Shown: one piece after another, positions 9,314 to 17,435 of the stretch
Position numbering within the stretch: position 1 is the stretch's first letter
How the letters are laid out: the number at the start of each line of letters is the position of its first letter
DNA from: MGBC114079 sp964531385
GTDB lineage: Bacteria > Bacillota > Clostridia > Lachnospirales > CAG-274
Length of the DNA stretch: 64,000 nucleotides
Assembly: GCA_964531385.1 (NCBI GenBank)
Contig: CAZHGC010000006.1
Coordinates: forward strand, 48,160 to 112,159
Reading direction: 5' to 3'
Program-made: the position numbers and the translations under genes
The notes under the pieces: model-generated
Database searches by the model: none
Told to the model about the DNA's origin: nothing
What the model saw: only the letters and a program-made list of their open reading frames with translations

Positions 9314-9341
9314 GGGGTTGCCTTTTGTTTTGGGTAACCCC
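9314..9341 (+). other. GC-rich hairpin between tig and clpP
   Basis: GGGGTTGCC pairs with GGTAACCCC (nine pairs, one G-U) around a T-rich loop. No T run follows, so it looks like an RNA-processing or partial-attenuation element rather than a full terminator. Confidence 0.5.
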
Positions 9342-9397
9342 AAACAATTATATTATTTCGGTTTCAAAAAGCATTATAATATTTAGGAGGTTTTTTT

Positions 9398-9982
9398 ATG
9401 AGTTTAGTACCTATGGTTGTTGACCAAACCAACAGAGGTGAACGTTCATACGACATTTATTCAAGACTTTTAAAAGACAGAATTATTTTTTTAGGCGAAG
9501 AAGTAACTGACGTTTCCGCAAATTTGGTTGTTGCTCAGCTTTTGTTTTTGGCAGCAGAAGACCCTGAAAAGGATATAAGTCTTTATATAAACAGCCCCGG
9601 TGGCTCTGTTTCTGCAGGTTTTGCAATTTATGACACTATGCAGTATATAAAACCCGATGTTTCAACTATTTGTATTGGTATGGCTGCCAGTATGGGTGCT
9701 TTCATCTTATCCGGCGGAGCAAAAGGAAAAAGGTTTGCCCTTCCAAACTCTGAAATTATGATTCATCAGCCTTTGGGTGGAGCAAGAGGTCAGGCAACCG
9801 ATATCCAAATTCAAGCAGAACAAATACTTAAATTAAAAAAGAAAATTAATTGTATGCTTTCCGAAAACACAGGTAAGCCATTGGAAGTTATCCAAAATGA
9901 TACTGAGAGAGATAACTATATGTCTGCTGAAGAAGCCAAAGCCTATGGCTTGATTGATGCAGTCATTAATAAACCTCAATAA
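9398..9982 (+). CDS. clpP: ATP-dependent Clp protease proteolytic subunit
   Basis: A 194-residue ClpP. The catalytic triad can be placed directly: Ser98 in GMAASMG, His123 in MIHQPLGG and Asp172 in TERDNYM. The N-terminal MSLVPMVVDQT resembles the short propeptide/axial loop found in Firmicute ClpP. Fourteen copies form the barrel protease that degrades proteins fed by ClpX or ClpC. It is 18 bases before clpX and has a perfect AGGAGG site; a TATAAT overlaps this leader but lies too close to the ribosome-binding site to act as a promoter. Confidence 0.97.
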   Translation: MSLVPMVVDQTNRGERSYDIYSRLLKDRIIFLGEEVTDVSANLVVAQLLFLAAEDPEKDISLYINSPGGSVSAGFAIYDTMQYIKPDVSTICIGMAASMGAFILSGGAKGKRFALPNSEIMIHQPLGGARGQATDIQIQAEQILKLKKKINCMLSENTGKPLEVIQNDTERDNYMSAEEAKAYGLIDAVINKPQ

Positions 9983-9999
9983 GTAAGGGAGATGAAGTT

Positions 10000-11310
10000 G
10001 TGGCATCTAAAATTGACGGAAAAAATTTAAGATGTTCTTTTTGCGGAAAATCGCAAGAACAGGTTAAAAAGCTTGTTGCAGGTCCTGGAGTTTATATTTG
10101 CAACGAATGTATTGATTTATGCTCCGATATTCTCGAAGAAGAATTTTCAAACGACTATGAATTTGATGATATTGGAATAAATTTGCCAAAACCGCAAGAG
10201 CTTAAAGCCGCTTTAGATGAATATGTTATTGGCCAAGATGACGCAAAAAAGGCTTTGTCGGTTGCCGTCTATAATCATTATAAAAGAATTGCAACAGAAA
10301 ATGTTTCCGAAGATATTGAACTTCAAAAAAGTAATATTCTTATGATTGGCCCAACAGGTGTCGGAAAAACAATGCTTGCACAAACTTTGGCAAAATTAAT
10401 TAATGTTCCTTTTGCCATTGCTGATGCAACAAGCTTAACAGAAGCCGGATACGTTGGCGAAGATGTTGAAAACATTCTTTTAAAAATTATTCAAGCCGCA
10501 GGATATGACATCGAAAAGGCTCAAAAAGGTATAATATATATAGATGAAATAGATAAAATAGCAAGAAAATCCGAAAACCCATCTATAACAAGAGATGTAA
10601 GCGGTGAAGGTGTTCAGCAAGCTCTCCTCAAAATTCTCGAAGGAACTGTTGCTTCCGTTCCGCCTCAAGGCGGAAGAAAACACCCTCATCAAGAATTTAT
10701 CCAAATTGATACAACTAATATTTTGTTCATTTGCGGTGGTGCTTTCAGTGGGCTTGAAAACATCATAGAAAGACGTATTTCAAATAAAGTAATTGGCTTT
10801 GGTGCAGATACAAAATCAAAAAGTGAACTTATAAGTGGTGAACTTTTCAAACAAGTTGTTCCCCAAGACCTTCACAAATTCGGTTTAATTCCCGAACTCA
10901 TCGGCCGTATGCCTGTCGTTGTATCATTGTCAAACCTTGATGAAAACGCTTTAATTTCCATATTGACCGAGCCAAAAAATGCACTCACAAAACAATACAC
11001 ATATCTATTTGAACTCGACAACGTTAAACTTGAATTTAGCAAAGAGGCTCTTCAAAGCATTGCAAAAAAAGCTGTTGAACAGGAAACCGGTGCAAGAGGT
11101 CTCCGAGCAATCGTTGAAAGTTTTATGACCGATATTATGTATGACATTCCTTCCGATGAAACAATTGAAAAATGTATTATAACAAAAGATGTAGTTGAAA
11201 ATAAAGCAAAACCCGAATTTGTTTATAATGAAAACAGAGAGCCAATTTCTTCGGAATTAAAAAAGAAAAAACGTCTTAAAACAAGAAAAACAGATGTTAG
11301 TGCAGGATAA
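10000..11310 (+). CDS. clpX: ATP-dependent Clp protease ATP-binding subunit ClpX
   Basis: A 436-residue AAA+ unfoldase. The N-terminal zinc-binding dimerisation domain has Cys12, Cys15, Cys34 and Cys37 (CSFC...CNEC). Walker A GPTGVGKT is at 117-124, Walker B IIYIDEID near 178-185, and the IGF loop that docks on ClpP is visible as KVIGFGAD near 262-269. ClpX recognises tagged or misfolded proteins and threads them into ClpP. The start is a GTG with AAGGGAG upstream. It is probably co-transcribed with clpP and ends in a strong terminator. The family is also implicated in sporulation and cell-division control in Firmicutes. Confidence 0.97.
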   Translation: MASKIDGKNLRCSFCGKSQEQVKKLVAGPGVYICNECIDLCSDILEEEFSNDYEFDDIGINLPKPQELKAALDEYVIGQDDAKKALSVAVYNHYKRIATENVSEDIELQKSNILMIGPTGVGKTMLAQTLAKLINVPFAIADATSLTEAGYVGEDVENILLKIIQAAGYDIEKAQKGIIYIDEIDKIARKSENPSITRDVSGEGVQQALLKILEGTVASVPPQGGRKHPHQEFIQIDTTNILFICGGAFSGLENIIERRISNKVIGFGADTKSKSELISGELFKQVVPQDLHKFGLIPELIGRMPVVVSLSNLDENALISILTEPKNALTKQYTYLFELDNVKLEFSKEALQSIAKKAVEQETGARGLRAIVESFMTDIMYDIPSDETIEKCIITKDVVENKAKPEFVYNENREPISSELKKKKRLKTRKTDVSAG

Positions 11311-11316
11311 ATAAAT

Positions 11317-11349
11317 AAAAGAGTCGCTGTTTCAAACAGTGGCTCTTTT
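11317..11349 (+). terminator. Intrinsic terminator after clpX
   Basis: AAAAGAGTCGCTGTT pairs with AACAGTGGCTCTTTT around a TCA loop, with the arm itself giving the closing T run. It lies six bases after the clpX stop. Confidence 0.9.
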
Positions 11350-11400
11350 CTGTTCTCAAATTCATAGCAAAAATCCTCAATACCTAAAAATCTATTTTTA

Positions 11401-11745
11401 ATCACCTTTCTAAAACTTTATATATCTTTTATCCACAAATCCCCAAAACCAACTCCCAACCCCAATAATTTAATTTTAACTTCCTTTCAAATTGCCACCA
11501 TTCCCCCGCAAACACATCTCATAAACTTCCACCATATCTCCTCCTAATCCTCCTGCAAACTCTTCTTATTCCCTCTCTAAACAATCACACACTATCACAT
11601 TCCTCATTCTTCCTCTCTCCTCCACCCAATTACCACCTCTCAAACCTCCCCTTTTTCTCAACAAAAAAATTTTCTCTTTCCTTTCTCTAAACAAACTCCG
11701 CCTTTCCCCCTCTTCCTCCCTCTCTCCTCCCCCCTCAAAATCCAC
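11401..11745 (+). other. G-depleted, CCTCC-rich tract in the convergent clpX/hpf gap
   Basis: Between 11401 and 11740 the plus strand contains only four G residues in 340 bases, yet it is rich in C and contains six CCTCC motifs. No other intergenic region in the window looks like this. No convincing coding frame exists: the GA-rich minus-strand open frame (11566-11757) is low-complexity, starts inside a terminator stem and has no ribosome-binding site. The tract is closed on its right side by a bidirectional terminator. A transcript of the plus strand would be almost unstructured and studded with anti-Shine-Dalgarno-like sequence; this is inference only. Confidence 0.75.
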
Positions 11746-11792
11746 GCAAAAAGCCACTGAAAATAACCATATTTTCAGTGGCTTTCTTTTTT
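11746..11792. terminator. Bidirectional intrinsic terminator
   Basis: A perfect 15-pair stem (11750-11764 with 11771-11785) around a six-base loop. It has a T run on the right for plus-strand transcripts and TTTTT on the left for minus-strand transcripts such as hpf. Confidence 0.9.
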
Positions 11793-11827
11793 CTCTTTCT
11801 CAATTAGGGGACATCACCCCCCAAATA

Positions 11828-12373
11828 TTAAATTTCAGGTTCTATAAGACCATAAGTTCCGTTCTTTCTCTTGTAAACAACGTTAATTTCATCGCTTGTT
11901 GCATTTCTGTAAACAAAGAAATTGTGTCCAAGCATCTCCATTTCCATAACAGCTTCTTCTGCGTCCATAGGTTTAACAGCAAATTTCTTTGTTTTTGCAA
12001 TAGTAACTTCGCCGTCATCAGCTTTTTCGTCTTTAGGGGAAGGTTCAAAATATTTAAGTTCATCAATAAAAGCTGTGTCCCTGCGAGCTTTGTCTCTAAG
12101 ACGATTTTTATATTTAACCATTTGTTTTTCAAGAATATCAGCAACTTCATCAATACCCGCATACATATCTTGAGAAGTAACCTCAGCTCTCAAAATTCGT
12201 TTAGGTAAATTAACTGTAACTTCAATAGTATGGTCAAGCTTAACAACACTAAGTGTAACAACAACACTTGTGTCCTCGGGAACCAATTTTTCAATCCTCT
12301 CAAGTTTAGAAGTAATTTTGTCTTTCAAAGCGTCTGTAACTGTTGTGTTTTTTCCTGTAAATGAATAACGCAT
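11828..12373 (-). CDS. hpf: Ribosome hibernation promoting factor, long form
   Basis: A 181-residue long-form HPF. The N-terminal ribosome-binding domain (1-100, starting MRYSFTGKN) occupies the decoding centre; the C-terminal domain (about 125-181, with KPMDAEEAVMEMEMLGHNFF) dimerises and joins two 70S particles into a 100S dimer. The open frame begins at a TTG at 12382, but the ATG at 12373, nine bases after GGGAG, gives the family's usual N-terminus. A sigma-H-like promoter lies upstream, consistent with production on entry into stationary phase. It is monocistronic and ends at the bidirectional terminator. Confidence 0.95.
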   Translation of the reverse strand: MRYSFTGKNTTVTDALKDKITSKLERIEKLVPEDTSVVVTLSVVKLDHTIEVTVNLPKRILRAEVTSQDMYAGIDEVADILEKQMVKYKNRLRDKARRDTAFIDELKYFEPSPKDEKADDGEVTIAKTKKFAVKPMDAEEAVMEMEMLGHNFFVYRNATSDEINVVYKRKNGTYGLIEPEI

Positions 12374-12453
12374 AAATATCAACTCCCTTTATCCGGCTGT
12401 AATAAAACCCAGCCTTTTGTAAAAAAGCTTTTTAAAACTTTTATAATTATATA

Positions 12454-12480
12454 ATTCGCCGTCAAAACGAAAACTCCTTT
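12454..12480 (-). promoter_or_regulatory. Sigma-H-type promoter for hpf
   Basis: Read on the minus strand, AAAGGAGTT, an 11-base spacer and GGCGAAT match the sigma-H consensus RNAGGAWWW-N11/12-RNNGAAT with a single deviation. A TTGACG lies inside the spacer but lacks a properly spaced -10. Confidence 0.6.
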
Positions 12481-12557
12481 AAAAATTTTAAAATTTTTTA
12501 TATTTTTTTCAAAAAATTTTTTCGCTTCAACAGAAAATATAAATTTTTCAACAAATT

Positions 12558-13463
12558 TTAGTCAATAATTCCTCTAATTTCAGAAATATCGCCAATACCA
12601 TACTTTTTCATATAGCTTTCAATTCCGTCAATAACATCAACTGTCGCAAACGGATTTGTAAAATTAGCTGTTCCAACAGCAACACCAACAGCTCCAGCCA
12701 TAATAAATTCAATGGCATCATCACCGTTCGAAATTCCGCCCATTCCAATAATCGGAAGTTTAACAGCTTTATGAACTTGATAAACCATTCTAACAGCAAC
12801 CGGTTTAACCGCGGGACCGCTCATACCGCCAATTTTGTTTGCAAGAATTGGCTTTCTTTTGTGAATATCAATTTTCATACCCGTAAGTGTGTTAATAAGC
12901 GATAATGCGTCTGCACCACCGTTTTCCGCTGCTTTTGCAATAGCTGTAATGTCTGTAACGTTTGGGCTAAGTTTAACAATAAGTGGCTTGTCAGCATATT
13001 TTTTAACCTCTGAAACAACCTTTTCAACCATAGAACAATCCGTTCCAAATGCCATACCACCCTCGGTAACATTCGGACAAGAAATGTTAAGTTCAAGCAA
13101 ATCAACGTCTTTCCCGTTAAGTTTCTTAACAACATTTGTATATTCCTCAATGGTATGCCCGCAAACATTCACAATAATTTTAGTATCAAATTGACGTAAA
13201 AAAGGAATATCCTCTTTGATAAAATATTCAACACCGGGGTTTTGAAGTCCAACGCTGTTAAGCATTCCTCCATAAACTTCCGCAATTCTCGGAGCAGAAT
13301 TCCCCCTCCAAGGTTTGTCTGCAACCCCCTTAACAACAACCGCACCAAGCCTGTTAAGGTCAACAAATTCAGAATATTCTCTTCCGCTGCCAAAAGTTCC
13401 GGAAGCCGTCATAACAGGGTTTTTAAGCTCAATCCCCGCAATATTGACTTTTGTATTAATCAT
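12558..13463 (-). CDS. pyrD: Dihydroorotate dehydrogenase, class 1B catalytic subunit
   Basis: A 301-residue class 1B PyrD, the FMN subunit that oxidises dihydroorotate to orotate. Signatures are the N-terminal GIELKNPVMTASGTFG, the NISCPNV segment with the catalytic Cys (class 1 use Cys as base) and the glycine-rich phosphate-binding stretches GMGGISNGDDA and GAVGVAVGTA. Class 1B enzymes need PyrK to pass electrons to NAD, and pyrK is directly upstream. The ATG at 13463 overlaps the pyrK stop and has GAGGAGG ahead of it, so translation is probably coupled. The open frame's two extra codons (TTG start) are ignored. Confidence 0.95.
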   Translation of the reverse strand: MINTKVNIAGIELKNPVMTASGTFGSGREYSEFVDLNRLGAVVVKGVADKPWRGNSAPRIAEVYGGMLNSVGLQNPGVEYFIKEDIPFLRQFDTKIIVNVCGHTIEEYTNVVKKLNGKDVDLLELNISCPNVTEGGMAFGTDCSMVEKVVSEVKKYADKPLIVKLSPNVTDITAIAKAAENGGADALSLINTLTGMKIDIHKRKPILANKIGGMSGPAVKPVAVRMVYQVHKAVKLPIIGMGGISNGDDAIEFIMAGAVGVAVGTANFTNPFATVDVIDGIESYMKKYGIGDISEIRGIID

Positions 13464-14221
13464 TCCCAACAGACCTCCTCAGAATTAAACACAGGGCCGT
13501 CTTTGCAAACTTTTTTGTGAACAAAAGATTCGCCGTCTTTAATTTTAACAACACAAGCAACACAAGCACCAATTCCGCAAGCCATTCTTTCTTCCATAGA
13601 AACAAAACATTCAATATTTTTGCTTTCGGCATATTCCGAAAGAAATTTAAGCATAATTTTAGGTCCGCAAGAATAAATAACATCGCCTGTAATGTTTTCA
13701 GCTTTCATAAGTTCAACAACATTGCCTTTAAAACCAACACTTCCATCATCTGTTGCAATAAAAACTTTTGCACCGTTTTTTTCAAAATCTTTTTTCAAAA
13801 TTGTTCCGGTTCTAAAACCAAGAACAACAATTTTTTCGCCCTTTGTTTGTTTAACGGCTTCAAGCAAAGGAGGAACACCAATTCCGCCTCCAACAAAAAT
13901 ACTTTTTGAAACATTTTTCAAATCGTAACCGTTTCCCAAAGGCCCAACAATTTTAAGAACATCACCCTCTTTTTTGGTAGAAAAAATTTCTGTTCCTTTT
14001 CCAACAACTTGATAAACAAGGCGTAAAGTTCCGCTTGCTTTGTCAATTTCACAAATGCTTATAGGCCTCGGCAAAAGATTAACACCGTTTCCAACGTATA
14101 TTTGAACAAATTGCCCCGCCGTTGCATTTTCAGCAACAGCAGGAGCTTTAATTGTCATATCAAAAATATTTTCAGCAACAGAAACATTTTTTAAAATAAC
14201 AGCCTCTTCAACCTTTTTCAT
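13460..14221 (-). CDS. pyrK: Dihydroorotate dehydrogenase electron-transfer subunit
   Basis: A 253-residue iron-sulfur flavoprotein of the ferredoxin-reductase superfamily. It carries an FAD-binding beta barrel (RPISICEID near 52-60), an NAD-binding region (IFVGGGIGVPPLLEA near 108-122) and a C-terminal [2Fe-2S] site with cysteines in CGIGACVACV and VCKDGP. It accepts electrons from PyrD and reduces NAD. It starts inside the last codon of carB (four-base overlap) and its end overlaps pyrD, so the three genes are translationally linked. Confidence 0.95.
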   Translation of the reverse strand: MKKVEEAVILKNVSVAENIFDMTIKAPAVAENATAGQFVQIYVGNGVNLLPRPISICEIDKASGTLRLVYQVVGKGTEIFSTKKEGDVLKIVGPLGNGYDLKNVSKSIFVGGGIGVPPLLEAVKQTKGEKIVVLGFRTGTILKKDFEKNGAKVFIATDDGSVGFKGNVVELMKAENITGDVIYSCGPKIMLKFLSEYAESKNIECFVSMEERMACGIGACVACVVKIKDGESFVHKKVCKDGPVFNSEEVCWE

Positions 14222-17200
14222 CTTAAATCCCTTCCAATATCAAAAAGTTTAAGTTCGTCTTGAGCAATGTGAGCTTCCATAACATCAACCATAGCACAAA
14301 CAGTATCAAGAGCCGTAATAAGAGTAACATCGCTTTCAACAGCCGTTCTTCTAATTTTAAATCCATCGCTGTTAACATCGTTGCTCTTTTGAGGTATATC
14401 AATAATAAGGTCAACAACACCGCTTCTTATAATATCAAGAATATTAGGAACACCTTCGCTAATTTTCTTAACAGTTTGAACTTCAAGACCGTTTTCTTTA
14501 AGAACAGTAGCAGTTCCCGTTGTTGCAATAAATTTACAGCCAAGCTTTTCAAATCTTTTTGCAATTTCAGCAAAAGTTTGCTGGTCTTTCTTTCTGATAG
14601 TTGCAATAATTGTGCTACCAGCTTTCGGAATAGTCATTCCCGCAGCAATAAATCCTTTGTAAAGTGCTTTTTCCAAAGTATATCCAAGCCCCAAAACTTC
14701 TCCTGTGGAACGCATTTCAGGTCCAAGGCTAACTTCAACCTGAGGAAGTTTCTCAGTTGAGAAAACAGGAACTTTAACAGCAATAACTTTAGATTCTTCA
14801 CCAATTCCCGTTCCATAACCCATATCTGCAAGCTTTTCGCCAAGCATAACTCTTGTTGCAAGGTCAATAACTTGAACTCCTGTAACTTTGCTGATATAAG
14901 GAACAGTTCTTGATGAACGTGGGTTAACTTCAATAATGTTAAGTTCGCCTTTAAATTCAATAAACTGAATGTTAATCATACCAATAACTTTAAGGGCAAC
15001 CGCAATCTTTTTGGTAACCTCCATGATTTGGTTTTGCATATCTTTCGAGATATTCTGAGGAGGATAAATTGAAATACTGTCTCCCGAATGAACGCCCGCT
15101 CTTTCAAGATGCTCCATAATACCCGGAATAAATACATCTGTTCCGTCACAAATTGCATCAACTTCAATTTCACGACCACTCAAATATCTGTCAATAAGAA
15201 CAGGATTTTTAGAATCCTTTGCAAAAGCATCGTTAAGATATAACGTAAGCTCTTCCGCATCGTGAGTAATTTCCATACCTTGACCGCCAAGAACATAAGA
15301 AGGACGAACAAGAACAGGGAAACCAAGTTCGTTTGCAACATTCAAACCTTCCTCAAGGCTCCAAACGCCTTTTCCTTTAGGACGTCTAATATCAAGCGAC
15401 TCAAGAAGTTCATCAAATTTTTCTCTGTCTTCCGCAGCATCAATTTGTTCCGGCTTTGTTCCGTAAATCGGAATATTCATTTCGTCAAAGAAATTAGCAA
15501 GCTTAATTGCAGTTTGTCCGCCAAATTGCAAAATAACTCCGTCCGGTTTTTCTCTTTCAACAATGTTAAGAACATCTTCTTCGGTAAGAGGCTCAAAATA
15601 AAGTTTGTCAGATGTATCAAAATCCGTACTAACAGTTTCCGGATTGTTATTAACAATAATTGTTTCAATTCCTGCCCTTTTAAGAGCCATAATCGAATGA
15701 ACCGAACAATAGTCAAATTCAATACCCTGACCAATTCTGATAGGACCCGAACCAATAACCATAACTTTTCTTTTATCCGAAACAACAACCTCATCATCTC
15801 TGTCGTATGTAGAGTAATAATAAGGAGTAACTGCTTCAAATTCGCCTGCACAAGTATCAACCATTTTATAAACAGGCATAATGTCAAATTTCTTTCTCAA
15901 TTCGTAAATATCCGGAGGAATACAACCAACAAATTTTGAAATAGCTTTGTCCGAAAAACCTTTTTCTTTAAAGAATCTCAAATTTTCTTCCGTAAAATCC
16001 GAAAGCTTCATAGTTTTAAGTTCTTCTTCCATATCAACAATCTTTTTAATTTTGTTAATAAAGAATGAATCCATTCCCGTAATCTGGCAAACTTTTTCAA
16101 CACGATAGTTTCGTCTAAGCATTTCAGCCAAATCAAAAATTCTTTCATCATCAGGAACTTGAACTCTCTTTTTAAGTTCGTCAATATTTCTTTCTTTTGA
16201 AGATTTTCTTTCAAGTCCGTATTGACCAATTTCAAGAGAACGAACGCCTTTCAAAAGAGCCGATTCAAAACTGTTGCCAATAGCCATAATTTCTCCCGTT
16301 GCCATCATCTTAGTTCCAAGGGTTCTCTTTGCTCCGTGGAATTTATCAAAAGGCCATCTCGGGAATTTAAGAACAACATAATCGATAACAGGTTCAAAAC
16401 AAGCAAAAGTTTTTCCTGTAACAGCATTTTTAATTTCATCAAGATTGTATCCCAACGCAATTTTTGAAGCAACTTTTGCAATAGGATAACCCGTAGCTTT
16501 AGAAGCAAGAGCAGAAGAACGACTAACACGTGGATTAATTTCAATAACAGCATAATTATAACTGTTTGGGTCAAGGGCAAACTGAACATTACAACCGCCC
16601 TTAATTTCAATCGAATTTATAATGTTAATTGCCGCACTTCTAAGCATTTGATATTCTCTGTCAGAAAGTGTCTGAGCTGGTGCAACAACAATACTGTCTC
16701 CCGTATGAACACCAACAGGGTCAACATTTTCCATACTACAAACAGTAATACAGTTTCCTGCACCGTCACGCATAACTTCAAATTCAATTTCTTTCCAACC
16801 CTTAATACTTTTTTCAATAAGAACTTGTCCAACTCGGCTCAAATGAAGTCCTTGTGCAAGAATTTCTCTAAGTTCGTCCTCGTTTTCCGCAATACCTCCG
16901 CCTGTTCCTCCAAGAGTGTATGCAGGACGCACAATAACCGGATAACCAATGCTTTGAGCAAACTCAATCCCCGATTCAATGTCTGTAACAATATCACTTT
17001 CAACAATAGGCTGATTTGTTCTTTCCATAAGCTTTTTAAAGCTGTCCCTGTCTTCGCCTTCTTTGATAGATTCAATCGAAGTACCAATAACACGAACGTG
17101 ATATTTGTCAAGAATACCTGCATCATAAAGCTCACAAGACAAGTTAAGACCTGTCTGTCCGCCCATTCCCGCAATAATACTGTCCGGTCTTTCCTTTTCA

Positions 17201-17433
17201 ATAACTTTTTCAATAAAATCTATAGTTAATGGTTCAATGTAAGTATAATGAGCCATTCCAATATCAGTCATAATAGTTGCGGGATTACTGTTGATAAGAA
17301 CAACCTCAACCCCTTCTTCTTTAATAGATTGACAAGCTTGAGTTCCCGAATAGTCAAACTCAGCCGCCTGTCCAATAACAATCGGACCCGAACCGATAAC
17401 AAGTACTTTTTTAATTGAATTGTCCTTAGGCAT
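14218..17433 (-). CDS. carB: Carbamoyl-phosphate synthase large subunit
   Basis: A full-length 1071-residue CarB, made of two homologous ATP-grasp halves. Each half opens with a nucleotide-binding loop (VIGSGPIVIGQAAEFDYSG near 12-30 and MVIGSGPIRIGQGIEFDYCS near 563). A C-terminal MGS-like allosteric domain (about 935-1071) binds effectors such as UMP and ornithine in the family. The enzyme makes carbamoyl phosphate from bicarbonate, two ATP and ammonia delivered by CarA. It lies three bases after carA and overlaps pyrK by four, within the pyr operon, so this copy is committed mainly to pyrimidines. Confidence 0.98.
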   Translation of the reverse strand: MPKDNSIKKVLVIGSGPIVIGQAAEFDYSGTQACQSIKEEGVEVVLINSNPATIMTDIGMAHYTYIEPLTIDFIEKVIEKERPDSIIAGMGGQTGLNLSCELYDAGILDKYHVRVIGTSIESIKEGEDRDSFKKLMERTNQPIVESDIVTDIESGIEFAQSIGYPVIVRPAYTLGGTGGGIAENEDELREILAQGLHLSRVGQVLIEKSIKGWKEIEFEVMRDGAGNCITVCSMENVDPVGVHTGDSIVVAPAQTLSDREYQMLRSAAINIINSIEIKGGCNVQFALDPNSYNYAVIEINPRVSRSSALASKATGYPIAKVASKIALGYNLDEIKNAVTGKTFACFEPVIDYVVLKFPRWPFDKFHGAKRTLGTKMMATGEIMAIGNSFESALLKGVRSLEIGQYGLERKSSKERNIDELKKRVQVPDDERIFDLAEMLRRNYRVEKVCQITGMDSFFINKIKKIVDMEEELKTMKLSDFTEENLRFFKEKGFSDKAISKFVGCIPPDIYELRKKFDIMPVYKMVDTCAGEFEAVTPYYYSTYDRDDEVVVSDKRKVMVIGSGPIRIGQGIEFDYCSVHSIMALKRAGIETIIVNNNPETVSTDFDTSDKLYFEPLTEEDVLNIVEREKPDGVILQFGGQTAIKLANFFDEMNIPIYGTKPEQIDAAEDREKFDELLESLDIRRPKGKGVWSLEEGLNVANELGFPVLVRPSYVLGGQGMEITHDAEELTLYLNDAFAKDSKNPVLIDRYLSGREIEVDAICDGTDVFIPGIMEHLERAGVHSGDSISIYPPQNISKDMQNQIMEVTKKIAVALKVIGMINIQFIEFKGELNIIEVNPRSSRTVPYISKVTGVQVIDLATRVMLGEKLADMGYGTGIGEESKVIAVKVPVFSTEKLPQVEVSLGPEMRSTGEVLGLGYTLEKALYKGFIAAGMTIPKAGSTIIATIRKKDQQTFAEIAKRFEKLGCKFIATTGTATVLKENGLEVQTVKKISEGVPNILDIIRSGVVDLIIDIPQKSNDVNSDGFKIRRTAVESDVTLITALDTVCAMVDVMEAHIAQDELKLFDIGRDLR

Positions 17434-17435
17434 AA

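Noticed and set aside
9375..9380. TATAAT just before clpP
   Set aside because: A start site from it would fall on the clpP ribosome-binding site, and there is no -35 element at a suitable distance.
11223..11405. Minus-strand open frame over the clpX terminator
   Set aside because: It is antisense to the end of clpX and its terminator hairpin, starts with GTG without a spaced ribosome-binding site, and has low-complexity text.
11400..11414. Resemblance to the 3' end of 16S rRNA (ATCACC then TTTCTAA)
   Set aside because: Only a few bases match, the CCTCC core is missing at that point, and no rRNA helix surrounds it.
11566..11757. GA-rich minus-strand frame of 63 codons in the G-depleted tract
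   Set aside because: Its openness follows from base composition; it begins inside a terminator stem, lacks a ribosome-binding site and is mostly Glu, Arg and Gly repeats.
14260..14760. Long plus-strand open frames opposite carB and other minus-strand genes
   Set aside because: They are antisense shadows of well-recognised genes, with low-complexity Asn/Phe/Lys-rich text and no ribosome-binding sites.
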